Source: Streptomyces sp. f51
Lineage (GTDB): Bacteria > Actinomycetota > Actinomycetes > Streptomycetales > Streptomycetaceae
DNA: 64,000 bases
Assembly: GCF_037940415.1 (NCBI RefSeq)
Contig: NZ_CP149798.1
Coordinates: 3,465,001 to 3,529,000 of the forward strand
Reading direction: 5' to 3'
The notes under the pieces are model-generated. The model did no database searches, was not told the DNA's origin, and worked only from the letters and a program-made list of their open reading frames with translations. Positions 50,949 through 61,066 of this stretch are shown here, in pieces. The translations under genes were made by a program, and so were the position numbers. How positions within the stretch are numbered: position 1 is the first letter of the stretch; every line of letters starts with the position of its first letter.

Positions 50949-52475
50949 CTACGGGCGACGGATGGCGTCAGCCGCGGCCGTGGCTGCGGGACCCGCGGCC
51001 AGCTCGGTCTCCAGGAGCTGCTTGCCGAGCAGTTCGGGGTCGGGAAGCTCCATCGGGTACTCGCCGTCGAAGCAGGCGCGGCACAGATTCGGCTTGTCGA
51101 TCGTCGTGGCCTCGATCATCCCGTCCAGCGAGATGTACGAGAGCGAGTCGGCGCCGAGCGAGGTGCCGATCTCCTCGATCGTCATGCCGTTCGCGATCAG
51201 CTCGGCGCGGGTCGCGAAGTCGATGCCGAAGAAGCAGGGCCACTTCACGGGCGGGGAGGAGATCCGAATGTGGACCTCCGCCGCGCCGGCCTCGCGGAGC
51301 ATCCGCACCAGGGCGCGCTGGGTGTTGCCGCGCACGATCGAGTCGTCGACGACGACCAGGCGCTTGCCCTTGATGACTTCCTTGAGCGGATTCAGCTTCA
51401 GGCGGATTCCGAGCTGGCGGATCGTCTGCGAGGGCTGGATGAAGGTCCGGCCGACATAGGCGTTCTTGACCAGTCCGGCGCCGAACGGGATGCCGGAGGC
51501 CTCCGCGTAACCGATCGCGGCGGGCGTCCCGGACTCCGGGGTCGCTATCACCAGATCGGCCTCGACAGGGGCTTCCTTGGCGAGTTTGCGGCCCATCTCG
51601 ACGCGCGAGAGGTACACGTTCCGGCCGGCGATGTCCGTGTCGGGACGGGCCAGGTAGACGTACTCGAAGACACAGCCCTTGGGCTTCGCTTCCGCGAATC
51701 GCGAGGTCCGCAGACCGTTCTCGTCGATCGCGACGAACTCGCCCGGCTCGATCTCGCGCACATAGCTGGCGCCGCAGATGTCGAGGGCCGCGGACTCGGA
51801 GGCCACCACCCAGCCGCGCTCCAGGCGGCCGAGGACCAGCGGGCGGATGCCCTGCGGGTCACGGGCGGCGTAGAGGGTGTGCTCGTTCATGAACACGAGC
51901 GAGAAGGCGCCCTTGACCTGGGGCAGGATCCTGGCGGAAGCCTCTTCTATGGTCAGCGGCTTGCCGTCGTCGTCGACCTGGGCCGCGAGGAGCGCGGTGA
52001 GCAGGTCGGTGTCGTTGGTGGCCGCCACACGGGTGGTGCGGCCTTCCTGCTTGGGCAGATCCGCGACCATCTCGGCAAGCTGCGCCGTGTTGACCAGGTT
52101 GCCGTTGTGGCCGAGCGCGATGGAACCGTGCGCGGTCGCACGGAACGTCGGCTGGGCGTTCTCCCACACGGAGGCGCCGGTGGTCGAGTAGCGGGCGTGA
52201 CCGACCGCGATATGACCCTGGAGCGAACCGAGCGAGGTCTCGTCGAAGACCTGGGACACGAGGCCCATGTCCTTGAAGACGAGGATCTGGGAGCCGTTGC
52301 TGACCGCGATTCCCGCGGATTCCTGACCCCGATGCTGGAGGGCGTAGAGCCCGAAGTAAGTGAGCTTGGCGACCTCTTCGCCCGGAGCCCAGACACCGAA
52401 GACGCCGCAAGCGTCCTGGGGGCCTTTCTCACCGGGGAGCAGATCATGATTGAGTCGACCGTCACCACGTGGCAC
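50949..52475 (-). CDS. purF: amidophosphoribosyltransferase
   Basis: A 508-residue enzyme that commits PRPP to purine synthesis. The propeptide runs to Cys23 (PQDACGVFGV), the expected glutaminase nucleophile after processing. HRGQESAG and GHARYSTTG complete the Ntn domain, and the PRPP-binding VVVDDSIVRGNT lies near residue 365. Clustered cysteines near the C-terminus (CFFGIDF, LCRACFDGEYP) fit the iron-sulfur form. GTG 52475 lies only 7 bases after a TACACT box, with no ribosome site between, so it may be translated from a leaderless message. purM follows in the same direction. Confidence 0.97.
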   Translation of the reverse strand: MPRGDGRLNHDLLPGEKGPQDACGVFGVWAPGEEVAKLTYFGLYALQHRGQESAGIAVSNGSQILVFKDMGLVSQVFDETSLGSLQGHIAVGHARYSTTGASVWENAQPTFRATAHGSIALGHNGNLVNTAQLAEMVADLPKQEGRTTRVAATNDTDLLTALLAAQVDDDGKPLTIEEASARILPQVKGAFSLVFMNEHTLYAARDPQGIRPLVLGRLERGWVVASESAALDICGASYVREIEPGEFVAIDENGLRTSRFAEAKPKGCVFEYVYLARPDTDIAGRNVYLSRVEMGRKLAKEAPVEADLVIATPESGTPAAIGYAEASGIPFGAGLVKNAYVGRTFIQPSQTIRQLGIRLKLNPLKEVIKGKRLVVVDDSIVRGNTQRALVRMLREAGAAEVHIRISSPPVKWPCFFGIDFATRAELIANGMTIEEIGTSLGADSLSYISLDGMIEATTIDKPNLCRACFDGEYPMELPDPELLGKQLLETELAAGPAATAAADAIRRP

Positions 52476-52482
52476 GGCACCG

Positions 52483-52511
52483 AGTGTAGGCGAGATCGAC
52501 CACTGGTCCGA
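52483..52511 (-). promoter_or_regulatory. probable purF promoter, leaderless arrangement
   Basis: On the minus strand TTCGGA, an 18-bp spacer and TACACT (52488-52483) precede GTG 52475. The expected transcription start is at or next to the GTG. Confidence 0.5.
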
Positions 52512-52537
52512 ATTGGGGATTCGCGGCCCTCAGGGGG

Positions 52538-53329
52538 TCACTCGTCGGCCACCGCGCTGACGACGGTGCCGTTCGTGCTGGTCAGCGCGATCCCGCGATG
52601 ATCCAACCGATAGGTGATCTTGCTGTCGAAGAGTCCGAGCAGCGTCTTCTCGGTCCTCATGAGTGAGTCTTGGCACATCATGCGGGTGGTCCTGGCCCGG
52701 CTGAGGGTGATATGTCCGTCGCTCACGGTGGCGCGGCCCGACACATGGTTGCAGCCGAGCCGGCCGTCGAGGGTGCCGTCCTCGCGCAGGACGAGGTAGG
52801 CGTCCGTCCCCTTCGGGAGCGGCTGGGAGACGTCGGTGTCACCCAGTGCCGTGACCTTCCACTTCGTTCCCCGCAGGGGTGCGTCCTTCTCCTCGGTGAG
52901 GTTGATCCGGTCGCCGGCGCCCGCGGTGAGGGTCAGCCGGCCGCCGGCGGCCTTCGCGGTGAACGGGCCCTTGTCCGCGAAGGCCCGGCCCAGGCTCCGC
53001 TCGAAGCTCATCGGGCCCTTCTCGCAGGCCATGTCCGTCGTCCGGAGCTCGCCGAAGGCGACCCGGTCACCCGTGAAGGTGGCCTTCGAGCCGAACCCGT
53101 TGCAGCCGAGGTTGCCGCTGACGCGGCCGTCGTCACCGATCCGCAGATACGCCCCCGAGGGCGCCCGCGTGGTCGTGCCGCCCAGGGTGAGGCTGTCGAC
53201 CGTCCAGTGCACGCCGGTCAGCGGCGCCGGCTCCGTACGGGTGGATCCGTTCCCCGCGGTCTGGGCACCGCACGCGGCGGCGAGGGGCAGCAGGGTCAGG
53301 ACTCCGAGGGTCGTTCGCTGCTTGTCCAT
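52538..53329 (-). CDS. lipoprotein with two META domains
   Basis: A 263-residue exported protein. The signal sequence ends in the lipobox LAAAC, giving lipidated Cys20. Two META (HslJ-like) domains follow (about 38-145 and 150-260), each with the pattern GxLGCNxxxG (SGNLGCNGFGSKATF, DGRLGCNHVSGRATV) and a following TxMxC (TTDMACEKG, TTRMMCQDS), suggesting one disulfide per domain. Related proteins are linked to stress or antibiotic tolerance, with no defined activity. ATG 53329 has no strong ribosome site. Its upstream region is a long minisatellite, and purF lies 63 bases beyond its stop on the same strand with its own promoter. Confidence 0.85.
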   Translation of the reverse strand: MDKQRTTLGVLTLLPLAAACGAQTAGNGSTRTEPAPLTGVHWTVDSLTLGGTTTRAPSGAYLRIGDDGRVSGNLGCNGFGSKATFTGDRVAFGELRTTDMACEKGPMSFERSLGRAFADKGPFTAKAAGGRLTLTAGAGDRINLTEEKDAPLRGTKWKVTALGDTDVSQPLPKGTDAYLVLREDGTLDGRLGCNHVSGRATVSDGHITLSRARTTRMMCQDSLMRTEKTLLGLFDSKITYRLDHRGIALTSTNGTVVSAVADE

Positions 53330-53419
53330 GCCGGTGTGACGGGAGGAACGGGAGACCGGTTCCCGGGGGGGGCGGGAGAGCCCGGGTCCCCGGGGGGCGG
53401 GACAGCCCGGGTCCCCGCA

Positions 53420-53740
53420 GGGGTGACCGGAGACCGGGTTCGCGCAGGGGTGACCGGGGGCCGGATCCGCACGGGGCGGCCCGGGACCGGATCCGCGCAG
53501 GGCGGCCCGGGACCGGGTCCGCGCAGGGCTGCCAGGGACCGGATCCGCGCAGGGCTGCCAGGGACCGGTCGGCGCAGGGGTGACCGGAAGCCGGATCCGC
53601 ACAGGGGGCCACGGACCGGATCCGCACAGGGGCGGCCGGAAGCCGGATCCACGCAGAGTGGCCTGGGACCGGGTTCACGCAGGGGTGACCGGGGTCCGGA
53701 TCCACGCAGGGCGGCCAGGGGCCGGATCCGCGCGGGGCGG
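53420..53740. repeat. 26-27 bp minisatellite upstream of the META lipoprotein
   Basis: About twelve imperfect units, each near GGGCGGCC(A/C)GGGACCGGATCCGCGCA, run head to tail. The GGATCCGC core recurs in most. The array lies between two minus-strand genes and covers most of the lipoprotein's upstream region. Units are not palindromic and have no spacers. No frame across it shows a protein domain. Confidence 0.9.
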
Positions 53741-53780
53741 TCGGCGGTCAGGTCCTCGCCGGGGCAGCCAGGGACCTGGT

Positions 53781-53873
53781 CCGCGTGGACGGGCGGGGCC
53801 TCCGGAGGGGCACCCGCGTGGACGGGCAGGGCCTCCGGAGCCCCGCCCGCGTGGACGGGCGGGGCCTCCGGAG
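53781..53873. repeat. second tandem repeat, three 30-33 bp units
   Basis: CGCGTGGACGGGCGGGGCCT begins units near 53782, 53815 and 53849, each ending CTCCGGAG. The unit differs from the array at 53420. Confidence 0.85.
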
Positions 53874-53910
53874 GAGCGGGGGTGGGGAGCCCCCGGCCCG
53901 GTGCGGGGGG

Positions 53911-54705
53911 CTAGCCCATCAGGGGGAGCAGGGGGCCGAGGTCGGCGCGTTCGCCGCTCGCGCTGACCTTCGCCTCGTCCAGCGCCGCCTTCCACTCCGT
54001 GCGTCCCGTGGCGAGCCGGATCCAGGTCAGCGGATCCGTCTCGACGACGTTCGGCGGGGTGCCGCGGGTGTGCCGGGGCCCCTCCACGCACTGCACGACG
54101 GCGTACGGCGGGATCCTGACCTCGGTCGAGGCGCCGGGCGCCTTCACGGCGAGCGCGTCGGCGAGCAGCCGGGTGCAGGCGGCGAGGGCCTGGCGGTCGA
54201 AGGGGATGTCGACGCCGGCGGCGCGGTTGAGGTCGTCGGTGTGGACGACGAGCTCGACCGTGCGCGTGACGAGGTAGTCGGCGAGGGTCATCGCCCCGGC
54301 GGGCACGCCGAGCAGCCGGTCGTCGGGGGCGCCCGCGAGACGCTCGGTGATCCGCGCCTCGGCGGCGGCGTACAGCGCGTCGAGGTCGGGGTTGTCCGAA
54401 GCGAGCGCGCGGGTGCCGTCGGCGATGTCCCCGGCGCGGGAGGCGGTCCCGAACGGCCAGTCCAGCAGCCCGAGTTCCTTCACGGCGGGCGCGGGCAGAG
54501 CGAGCTGCCCGCTCACCGCGTCGACGCCCATCGTGAGGTGGGCGGCCAACTCCCTTACGGTCCAGTCCCCGAGCCCGGCGGGCAGCGCCAACTGCTCGGC
54601 GCTCAGGGCGCGTACACCCTCCCGTACGTTCCCGAACTGCGCGAGCACCGCCGCACGGATCCGGGCCGGGTCGTACGTCCGCGCGCGCTTCCGGGCTGTG
54701 GTCAT
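53911..54705 (-). CDS. maleylpyruvate isomerase-family (mycothiol-dependent-type) protein
   Basis: A 264-residue protein with a DinB-like N-terminal four-helix domain (about 20-165; DWTVRELAAHLTMGVDAVSG holds the first His ligand and VELVVHTDDLNRA the second). A C-terminal SCP2-like domain (about 175-260, DPLTWIRLATGRTEWKAALD) follows. Family members use mycothiol and a metal in thiol-transfer or isomerase reactions; the substrate here is unknown. ATG 54705 is the start. It lies on the same strand as purL but is separated from it by a strong terminator, so it is a separate unit. Confidence 0.85.
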   Translation of the reverse strand: MTTARKRARTYDPARIRAAVLAQFGNVREGVRALSAEQLALPAGLGDWTVRELAAHLTMGVDAVSGQLALPAPAVKELGLLDWPFGTASRAGDIADGTRALASDNPDLDALYAAAEARITERLAGAPDDRLLGVPAGAMTLADYLVTRTVELVVHTDDLNRAAGVDIPFDRQALAACTRLLADALAVKAPGASTEVRIPPYAVVQCVEGPRHTRGTPPNVVETDPLTWIRLATGRTEWKAALDEAKVSASGERADLGPLLPLMG

Positions 54706-54769
54706 ACGGCGAGCCTAGTCTTTGGGGCCCGGAGGAACGGGCCGCTCCGGCGTGATGGTGCGACGAACG

Positions 54770-54813
54770 CCGGAGAAGGCCCCGCCCGTCGCGACGGGCG
54801 GGGCCTTCTCCGG
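54770..54813. terminator. terminator between purL and the MPI-family gene
   Basis: A perfect palindrome of 44 bp (arms CCGGAGAAGGCCCCGCCCGT and onward, meeting at CGCG) lies 20 bases beyond the purL stop. Confidence 0.85.
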
Positions 54814-54832
54814 GCCGGACGGGACGGGCGCG

Positions 54833-57102
<2,270 letters not shown>

Positions 57103-57106
<4 letters not shown>

Positions 57107-57783
57107 GCGTTGACCAGCTTCTTGAGGATCGAGGTGAAGAAGGGGAGGCCGTCGGTGCGGCCGGAGCCGACGAGCGGCTCGACGGCGTGCTCGGGGTGCG
57201 GCATGAGACCGACGACGTTCCCGGCCTCGTTCGTGATGCCGGCGATGTCCCGCAGCGAGCCGTTCGGGTTGACGTCCACGTAGCGGAACGCGACCCGGCC
57301 CTCCGCCTCCAGCATGTCGAGCGTGTGCTCGTCGGCGACGTAGCGCCCGTCCATGTTCTTCAGCGGGATGTGGATCTCCTGGCCGGCCGTGTAGTCGGCG
57401 GTCCAGGCGGTCCCCGCGTTCTCCACCCGCAGCTTCTGGTCGCGGCAGATGAAGTGGAGGTGGTTGTTGCCGAGCATCGCGCCGGGCAGGAGGTGCGCCT
57501 CGGTGAGGACCTGGAAGCCGTTGCAGATGCCGAGAACCGGCATTCCGGACTTCGCCTGCTCGATGAGCGTCTCCATCACCGGAGAGAAGCGCGAGATGGC
57601 GCCGGCCCGGAGATAGTCGCCGTAGGAGAAACCGCCGGGCAGCACGACGGCGTCGACCTGCTTGAGGTCCTTGTCCTTGTGCCAGAGGGCTACGGGTTCC
57701 GCGCCCGCGAGCCGGATCGCGCGCTGGGTGTCGCGGTCGTCCAGGCTGCCGGGAAAGGTGACGACTCCAATACGAGCGGTCAC
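57103..57783 (-). CDS. purQ: FGAM synthase, glutaminase subunit
   Basis: A 226-residue class I glutamine amidotransferase that delivers ammonia to PurL. The nucleophile is Cys87 in [11 protein letters not shown], and His/Glu of the triad are in [12 protein letters not shown] near residue 205. [17 protein letters not shown] and [16 protein letters not shown] are family signatures. It overlaps purS and purL by 4 bases at each end, so translation is likely coupled. The start codon follows directly from the ATGA or GTGA overlap with purS. Confidence 0.97.
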
Positions 57784-58043
57784 TTTCCGGCCTCCGCGAC
57801 TTCCTCGACCTTGACGGTGAAGTCCTCGATCACGGTGTTGGCGAGGAAGGATTCCGCCAGTTCGTGGATGCGGGCGAGCGCGGCGTCGTCCACCGGTCCG
57901 TCCACTTCCAGTTCGAATCGCTTTCCCTGACGGACGTCGGAGACACCTTCGAAACCGAGGCGCGGCAGTGCACGCTGCACCGCCTGGCCCTGGGGGTCGA
58001 GGATCTCCGGCTTGAGCATGACGTCGACTACGACGCGTGCCAC
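57780..58043 (-). CDS. purS: FGAM synthase, PurS subunit
   Basis: An 87-residue structural subunit that joins PurQ to Pur[21 protein letters not shown] and [15 protein letters not shown] are typical of the family. GTG 58043 is chosen because GGGAG ends five bases upstream; GTG 58049 would place the ribosome site against the codon. It is first in the purSQL operon. The upstream region is AT-richer and probably holds the promoter. Confidence 0.95.
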   Translation of the reverse strand: MARVVVDVMLKPEILDPQGQAVQRALPRLGFEGVSDVRQGKRFELEVDGPVDDAALARIHELAESFLANTVIEDFTVKVEEVAEAGK

Positions 58044-58404
58044 TGGCACTCCCGGTGTGTGGTGCTGAGCAGGTCCCTTCAGACTACCCGTACGAAATTT
58101 CTACTCGCGTAGATTCGTAGAATCCTACGTGACCGCCATCACGATCGCGCATCGGCACGGGGGCATGCACGGAAAATCCTGGGAAAAACCGCAGAAGAAC
58201 GGCAGGACACCATTGCCGACGGACACGCGGAGGGTTTTAGTCGGGCTTCACAATGCAATGCCGGGCACTGTACAAATGAATTGGCAATAGCCGATACTTT
58301 GCTCAATAACAGCCGGACAGTCGACATCTCCCCGACAACTCCCTGACGTCAGCGCACGTCATGGCCGTTGATCGCAGAGGTGTCGCACGAAGGGACCGAT
58401 ATTC
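58044..58404. other. purS / lsrL divergent promoter region
   Basis: About 360 bp between divergent genes, with no gene supported. It is AT-richer than average (ATTTCTACTCGCGTAGATTC near 58097 and ACAAATGAATTGGCAATAG near 58273), as often seen where Lsr2-type proteins bind. I cannot place a PurR-like operator. Confidence 0.5.
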
Positions 58405-58722
58405 GTGGCGCAGCGTGTCGTGGTCACTCTCTTTGACGACATCGACGGCTCGGAAGCGGCGGAGACGATCGCCTTCGGACTCGACGGCAAGTCGTACGAG
58501 ATCGACCTCAATCCCACCAATGCCGAGGAACTGCGGAAGGCGCTCGAGCCGTACGTCGAGGCCGGCCGCAAGCGGTCGAAGTCCGGGAAGGCGTACACGC
58601 ACACGGCGCTGACGCCCGATCCCGCCGCGGTCCGCGCCTGGGCCCGCTCCAACAAGATGGACGTGCCGCCGCGCGGCCGGATCCCCAAGAAGGTCTACGA
58701 GGCGTTCGCCGAGGCGCACTGA
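58405..58722 (+). CDS. lsrL: Lsr2-family nucleoid protein (LsrL-like)
   Basis: A 105-residue Lsr2 homologue. The N-terminal dimerisation domain (VVVTLFDDIDGSEAAETIAF, residues 5-24, then the YEIDLNPTNAEELRKAL helix) is joined to the C-terminal DNA-binding domain, whose AT-hook-like PPRGRIP lies in MDVPPRGRIPKKVYEAFAEA. Lsr2 proteins coat AT-rich DNA and silence it. From memory Streptomyces has two, Lsr2 and LsrL, and the purSQL neighbourhood fits LsrL (SCO4076). AAGGGA lies nine bases before GTG 58405. The assignment as LsrL rather than Lsr2 rests on synteny. Confidence 0.9.
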   Translation: MAQRVVVTLFDDIDGSEAAETIAFGLDGKSYEIDLNPTNAEELRKALEPYVEAGRKRSKSGKAYTHTALTPDPAAVRAWARSNKMDVPPRGRIPKKVYEAFAEAH

Positions 58723-58785
58723 GCCCGCCCCAGGGCCCCGCGTCCCGGAGCCGCGCGGCCTTCCGCGGCCCCCGGAACAACCGAC

Positions 58786-58816
58786 TTGCGCTGACCCCCG
58801 CCTGATCAGCTAGAGT
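58786..58816 (+). promoter_or_regulatory. possible promoter of tRNA-Gly (UCC)
   Basis: TTGCGC (58786-58791), 19 bp, then TAGAGT (58811-58816), 50 bp before the tRNA. Confidence 0.4.
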
Positions 58817-58865
58817 CTGGAACACGCCGAGGGGCCAGGCCGAAAGGCCGGAACCCGAAGGTCGT

Positions 58866-58937
58866 GCGGGTGTAGTTCAGTAGCAGAACATCCCCCTTCC
58901 AGGGGGAAGGCGCAGTGTGCAATTCCTGTCACCCGCT
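58866..58937 (+). tRNA. tRNA-Gly (UCC)
   Basis: A 72-nt cloverleaf with anticodon loop CTTCCAG between TCCCC and GGGGA. The acceptor is GCGGGTG with CACCCGC. CCA is not encoded. Confidence 0.92.
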
Positions 58938-59014
58938 CTGCATCGTCCACCGATCGCTTGTCGATCAGGTAGGGTGGTGCTCGCGCCGATCGGTGGAAGC
59001 CGGTCGGAGGCAAT

Positions 59015-59087
59015 GCGGACGTAGCTCAGTTGGTAGAGCGCAACCTTGCCAAGGTTGAGGTCGCCAGTTCGAACCTGGTCGTCCGCT
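59015..59087 (+). tRNA. tRNA-Gly (GCC), copy 1
   Basis: A 73-nt cloverleaf with anticodon loop TTGCCAA between CAACC and GGTTG. The acceptor is GCGGACG with CGTCCGC. It is identical to the copy at 63070. CCA is not encoded. Confidence 0.94.
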
Positions 59088-59096
59088 CAGCGAAGT

Positions 59097-59125
59097 AAAG
59101 GCCCCGGTCATCGACCGGGGCCTTT
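59097..59125 (+). terminator. terminator after the tRNA-Gly pair
   Basis: A 13-bp stem (AAAGGCCCCGGTC and its complement) with a 3-base loop and T-rich end. Confidence 0.88.
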
Positions 59126-59258
59126 CTCGTATCCCCTCGCGTAACCCCGTATCCACCGGTGTTCTCCCGGCGGGATGCCGAGGGCTTCTGACATTTGTCA
59201 TGCCGAGTGATGACACCGCGCACTGCTGTCGGGCCCCGTCCGCGCCGACGCTGATCCC

Positions 59259-60266
59259 ATGAACACGAACGAGCGCGACCACGTGATCGAGGTCACTGAT
59301 CTGCGGCGTGTGTACGGGGGCGGCGGAAGGGAATTCGAGGCTGTCCGCGGAGTCACCTTCTCCGTGGGCCGCGGTGAGATCTTCGCCCTTCTCGGCACCA
59401 ACGGCGCGGGCAAGACCTCCACCGTCGAACTGATCGAGGGTCTGGCTCCCGCGACGGGCGGGCGCGTACGGGTCCTCGGGCACGATCCGTACACCGAACG
59501 CGCCGCCGTACGGCCCCGGATCGGCGTGATGCTCCAGGAAGGCGGCTTCCCGTCCGAGCTGACCGTCGCCGAGACCGCGCGGATGTGGGCGGGGTGCACC
59601 AGCGGCGCCCGGCCCGCCGATCAGGTGCTGGACCGGGCCGGACTCGCGCACCGCTCCGGCGTCCGCGTGAAGCAGCTGTCGGGCGGCGAGAAGCGGCGCC
59701 TGGACCTGGCGCTCGCGCTGCTCGGCGACCCCGAGGTCCTCTTCCTCGACGAGCCCACCACCGGACTCGACGTGGAAGGCCGCCGCAGCACCTGGGAGTT
59801 GGTCCGCGAACTCCGCGACGGCGGCACCACGGTCCTGCTGACCACCCACTACCTGGAAGAGGCCGAGTCGCTCGCCGACCGGCTGGCGATCCTGCACGAA
59901 GGACGGGTCGCGACCGTCGGCACCCCCGCCGAGGTGACCGCCTCCCAGCCCTCCCACGTCTCCTTCGAGCTGCCCGACGGGTACTTCCCCGGCGACCTGC
60001 CGCCGCTGCCGGAACTCGGCGTGAGCGGCCACGAGACGGCGGGCCGCAGGATCCGGCTGCGCACCGGCGACCTCCAGCGCACCGCCACCGCCCTGCTCGT
60101 GTGGGCCGAGCGGGCGCGCGTCGAGCTGCGGGGGCTCGACGTGCGCTCGGCCTCCCTGGAGGAGGCCTTCCTGCGGATCTCGCGGGACGCGGTGGCACAC
60201 AGCACGGACGCACCGACGCAGACCGCGAAGACGCGGAAGGCACGCACGAGGGGAACGGCGGCATGA
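59259..60266 (+). CDS. ABC transporter ATPase (DrrA/CcmA type)
   Basis: A 335-residue ATP-binding subunit of an ABC-2 exporter. Walker A GTNGAGKT is at residues 46-53, the signature LSGGEKRRLDLALAL near 150, Walker B EVLFLDEPTTGLD near 165 and the switch His in LLTTHYLEEAESLADRL. A C-terminal extension (about 225-310) matches the regulatory region of drug-exporter ATPases. Its stop overlaps the permease start (ATGA), and a histidine kinase and response regulator follow with the same overlaps, so all four are one operon. The substrate is unknown; drugs or envelope-active peptides are likely for this arrangement. Confidence 0.92.
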   Translation: MNTNERDHVIEVTDLRRVYGGGGREFEAVRGVTFSVGRGEIFALLGTNGAGKTSTVELIEGLAPATGGRVRVLGHDPYTERAAVRPRIGVMLQEGGFPSELTVAETARMWAGCTSGARPADQVLDRAGLAHRSGVRVKQLSGGEKRRLDLALALLGDPEVLFLDEPTTGLDVEGRRSTWELVRELRDGGTTVLLTTHYLEEAESLADRLAILHEGRVATVGTPAEVTASQPSHVSFELPDGYFPGDLPPLPELGVSGHETAGRRIRLRTGDLQRTATALLVWAERARVELRGLDVRSASLEEAFLRISRDAVAHSTDAPTQTAKTRKARTRGTAA

Positions 60267-61066
60267 ACGGAACAGCGGTCACCACCGGCGCCGGAACGGC
60301 GAGGACCACAGCCGCCGGCCGCACGCGAGCCCTGGCACGCGCCGAACTCACCCTGCTGGGCCGCACCAGGGCGACCCTCGCCGCGGCGGTGTTCGTACCG
60401 CTGGTCATGCCGCTCACGCTCCGCTCGGCCGTCGCCTCGATGCGCCTGAAGGGCACCGGACTCACCGTCGGCTCCGTCCTGCTCCCCTCCTCCTTCGGCT
60501 TCGCCCTCCTCTTCGCCGTCTACGGCTCCCTGGTCAGCGTGTACACGGCGCGCCGCGAGGAACTCGTCCTCAAACGGCTGCGCACCGGGGAGCTGCGGGA
60601 CCTGGAGATCCTCGCGGGCGCCGCGCTGCCCTCGGTGGCGATCGGCCTCGCCCAGTGCCTGATCCTGACGGTCGCCTACCGCGCGACCCTCGGCGTCGGG
60701 ATGCCCGCGCGCCCCGAACTCGTCCTGCTGGGGCTGCTGTCCGCGTTCGTCACCTGGCCGGCGCTCGCCGCCGTCACCGCGAGCATCAGCAGGAGCGTGG
60801 AGGGCGCCCAGGTGGCCGCCACACCCCTGACCCTGGTGTCGCTGGTCGCCTCGGGGGCCCTGATCCCCCTGGAGCTGCTGCCGGACGGCGTGGCCCCGTT
60901 CTGCGAACTGCTGCCGCTCACCCCGGTGATCACCCTGATCCGCGGCGGCTGGACCGGGCACCTCTCCGCCCACGACACCGTCGGCGCCCTCGTCACGGCG
61001 GTGGCCTGGACCGTGATCGCGGTGTTTGCTGTACGACGGTGGTTCCGCTGGGAGCCGCGGCGATGA
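60263..61066 (+). CDS. ABC-2 type permease
   Basis: A 267-residue integral membrane subunit with six hydrophobic segments (TLAAAVFVPLVMPLTLRSAV, SFGFALLFAVYGSLVSVY, VAIGLAQCLILTVAYRATLG, LLGLLSAFVTWPALAAVTAS, ATPLTLVSLVASGALIPLEL, VGALVTAVAWTVIAVFAV). TARREELVLKRLRTGEL after segment 2 is typical of ABC-2 permeases. It forms the pore with the preceding ATPase. ATG 60263 overlaps the ATPase stop, and its own stop overlaps the kinase start. Confidence 0.9.
   Translation: MNGTAVTTGAGTARTTAAGRTRALARAELTLLGRTRATLAAAVFVPLVMPLTLRSAVASMRLKGTGLTVGSVLLPSSFGFALLFAVYGSLVSVYTARREELVLKRLRTGELRDLEILAGAALPSVAIGLAQCLILTVAYRATLGVGMPARPELVLLGLLSAFVTWPALAAVTASISRSVEGAQVAATPLTLVSLVASGALIPLELLPDGVAPFCELLPLTPVITLIRGGWTGHLSAHDTVGALVTAVAWTVIAVFAVRRWFRWEPRR

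Noticed and set aside
53420..53873. Possible CRISPR array
   Set aside because: Units are head to tail with no unique spacers, are imperfect, and no cas genes are present.
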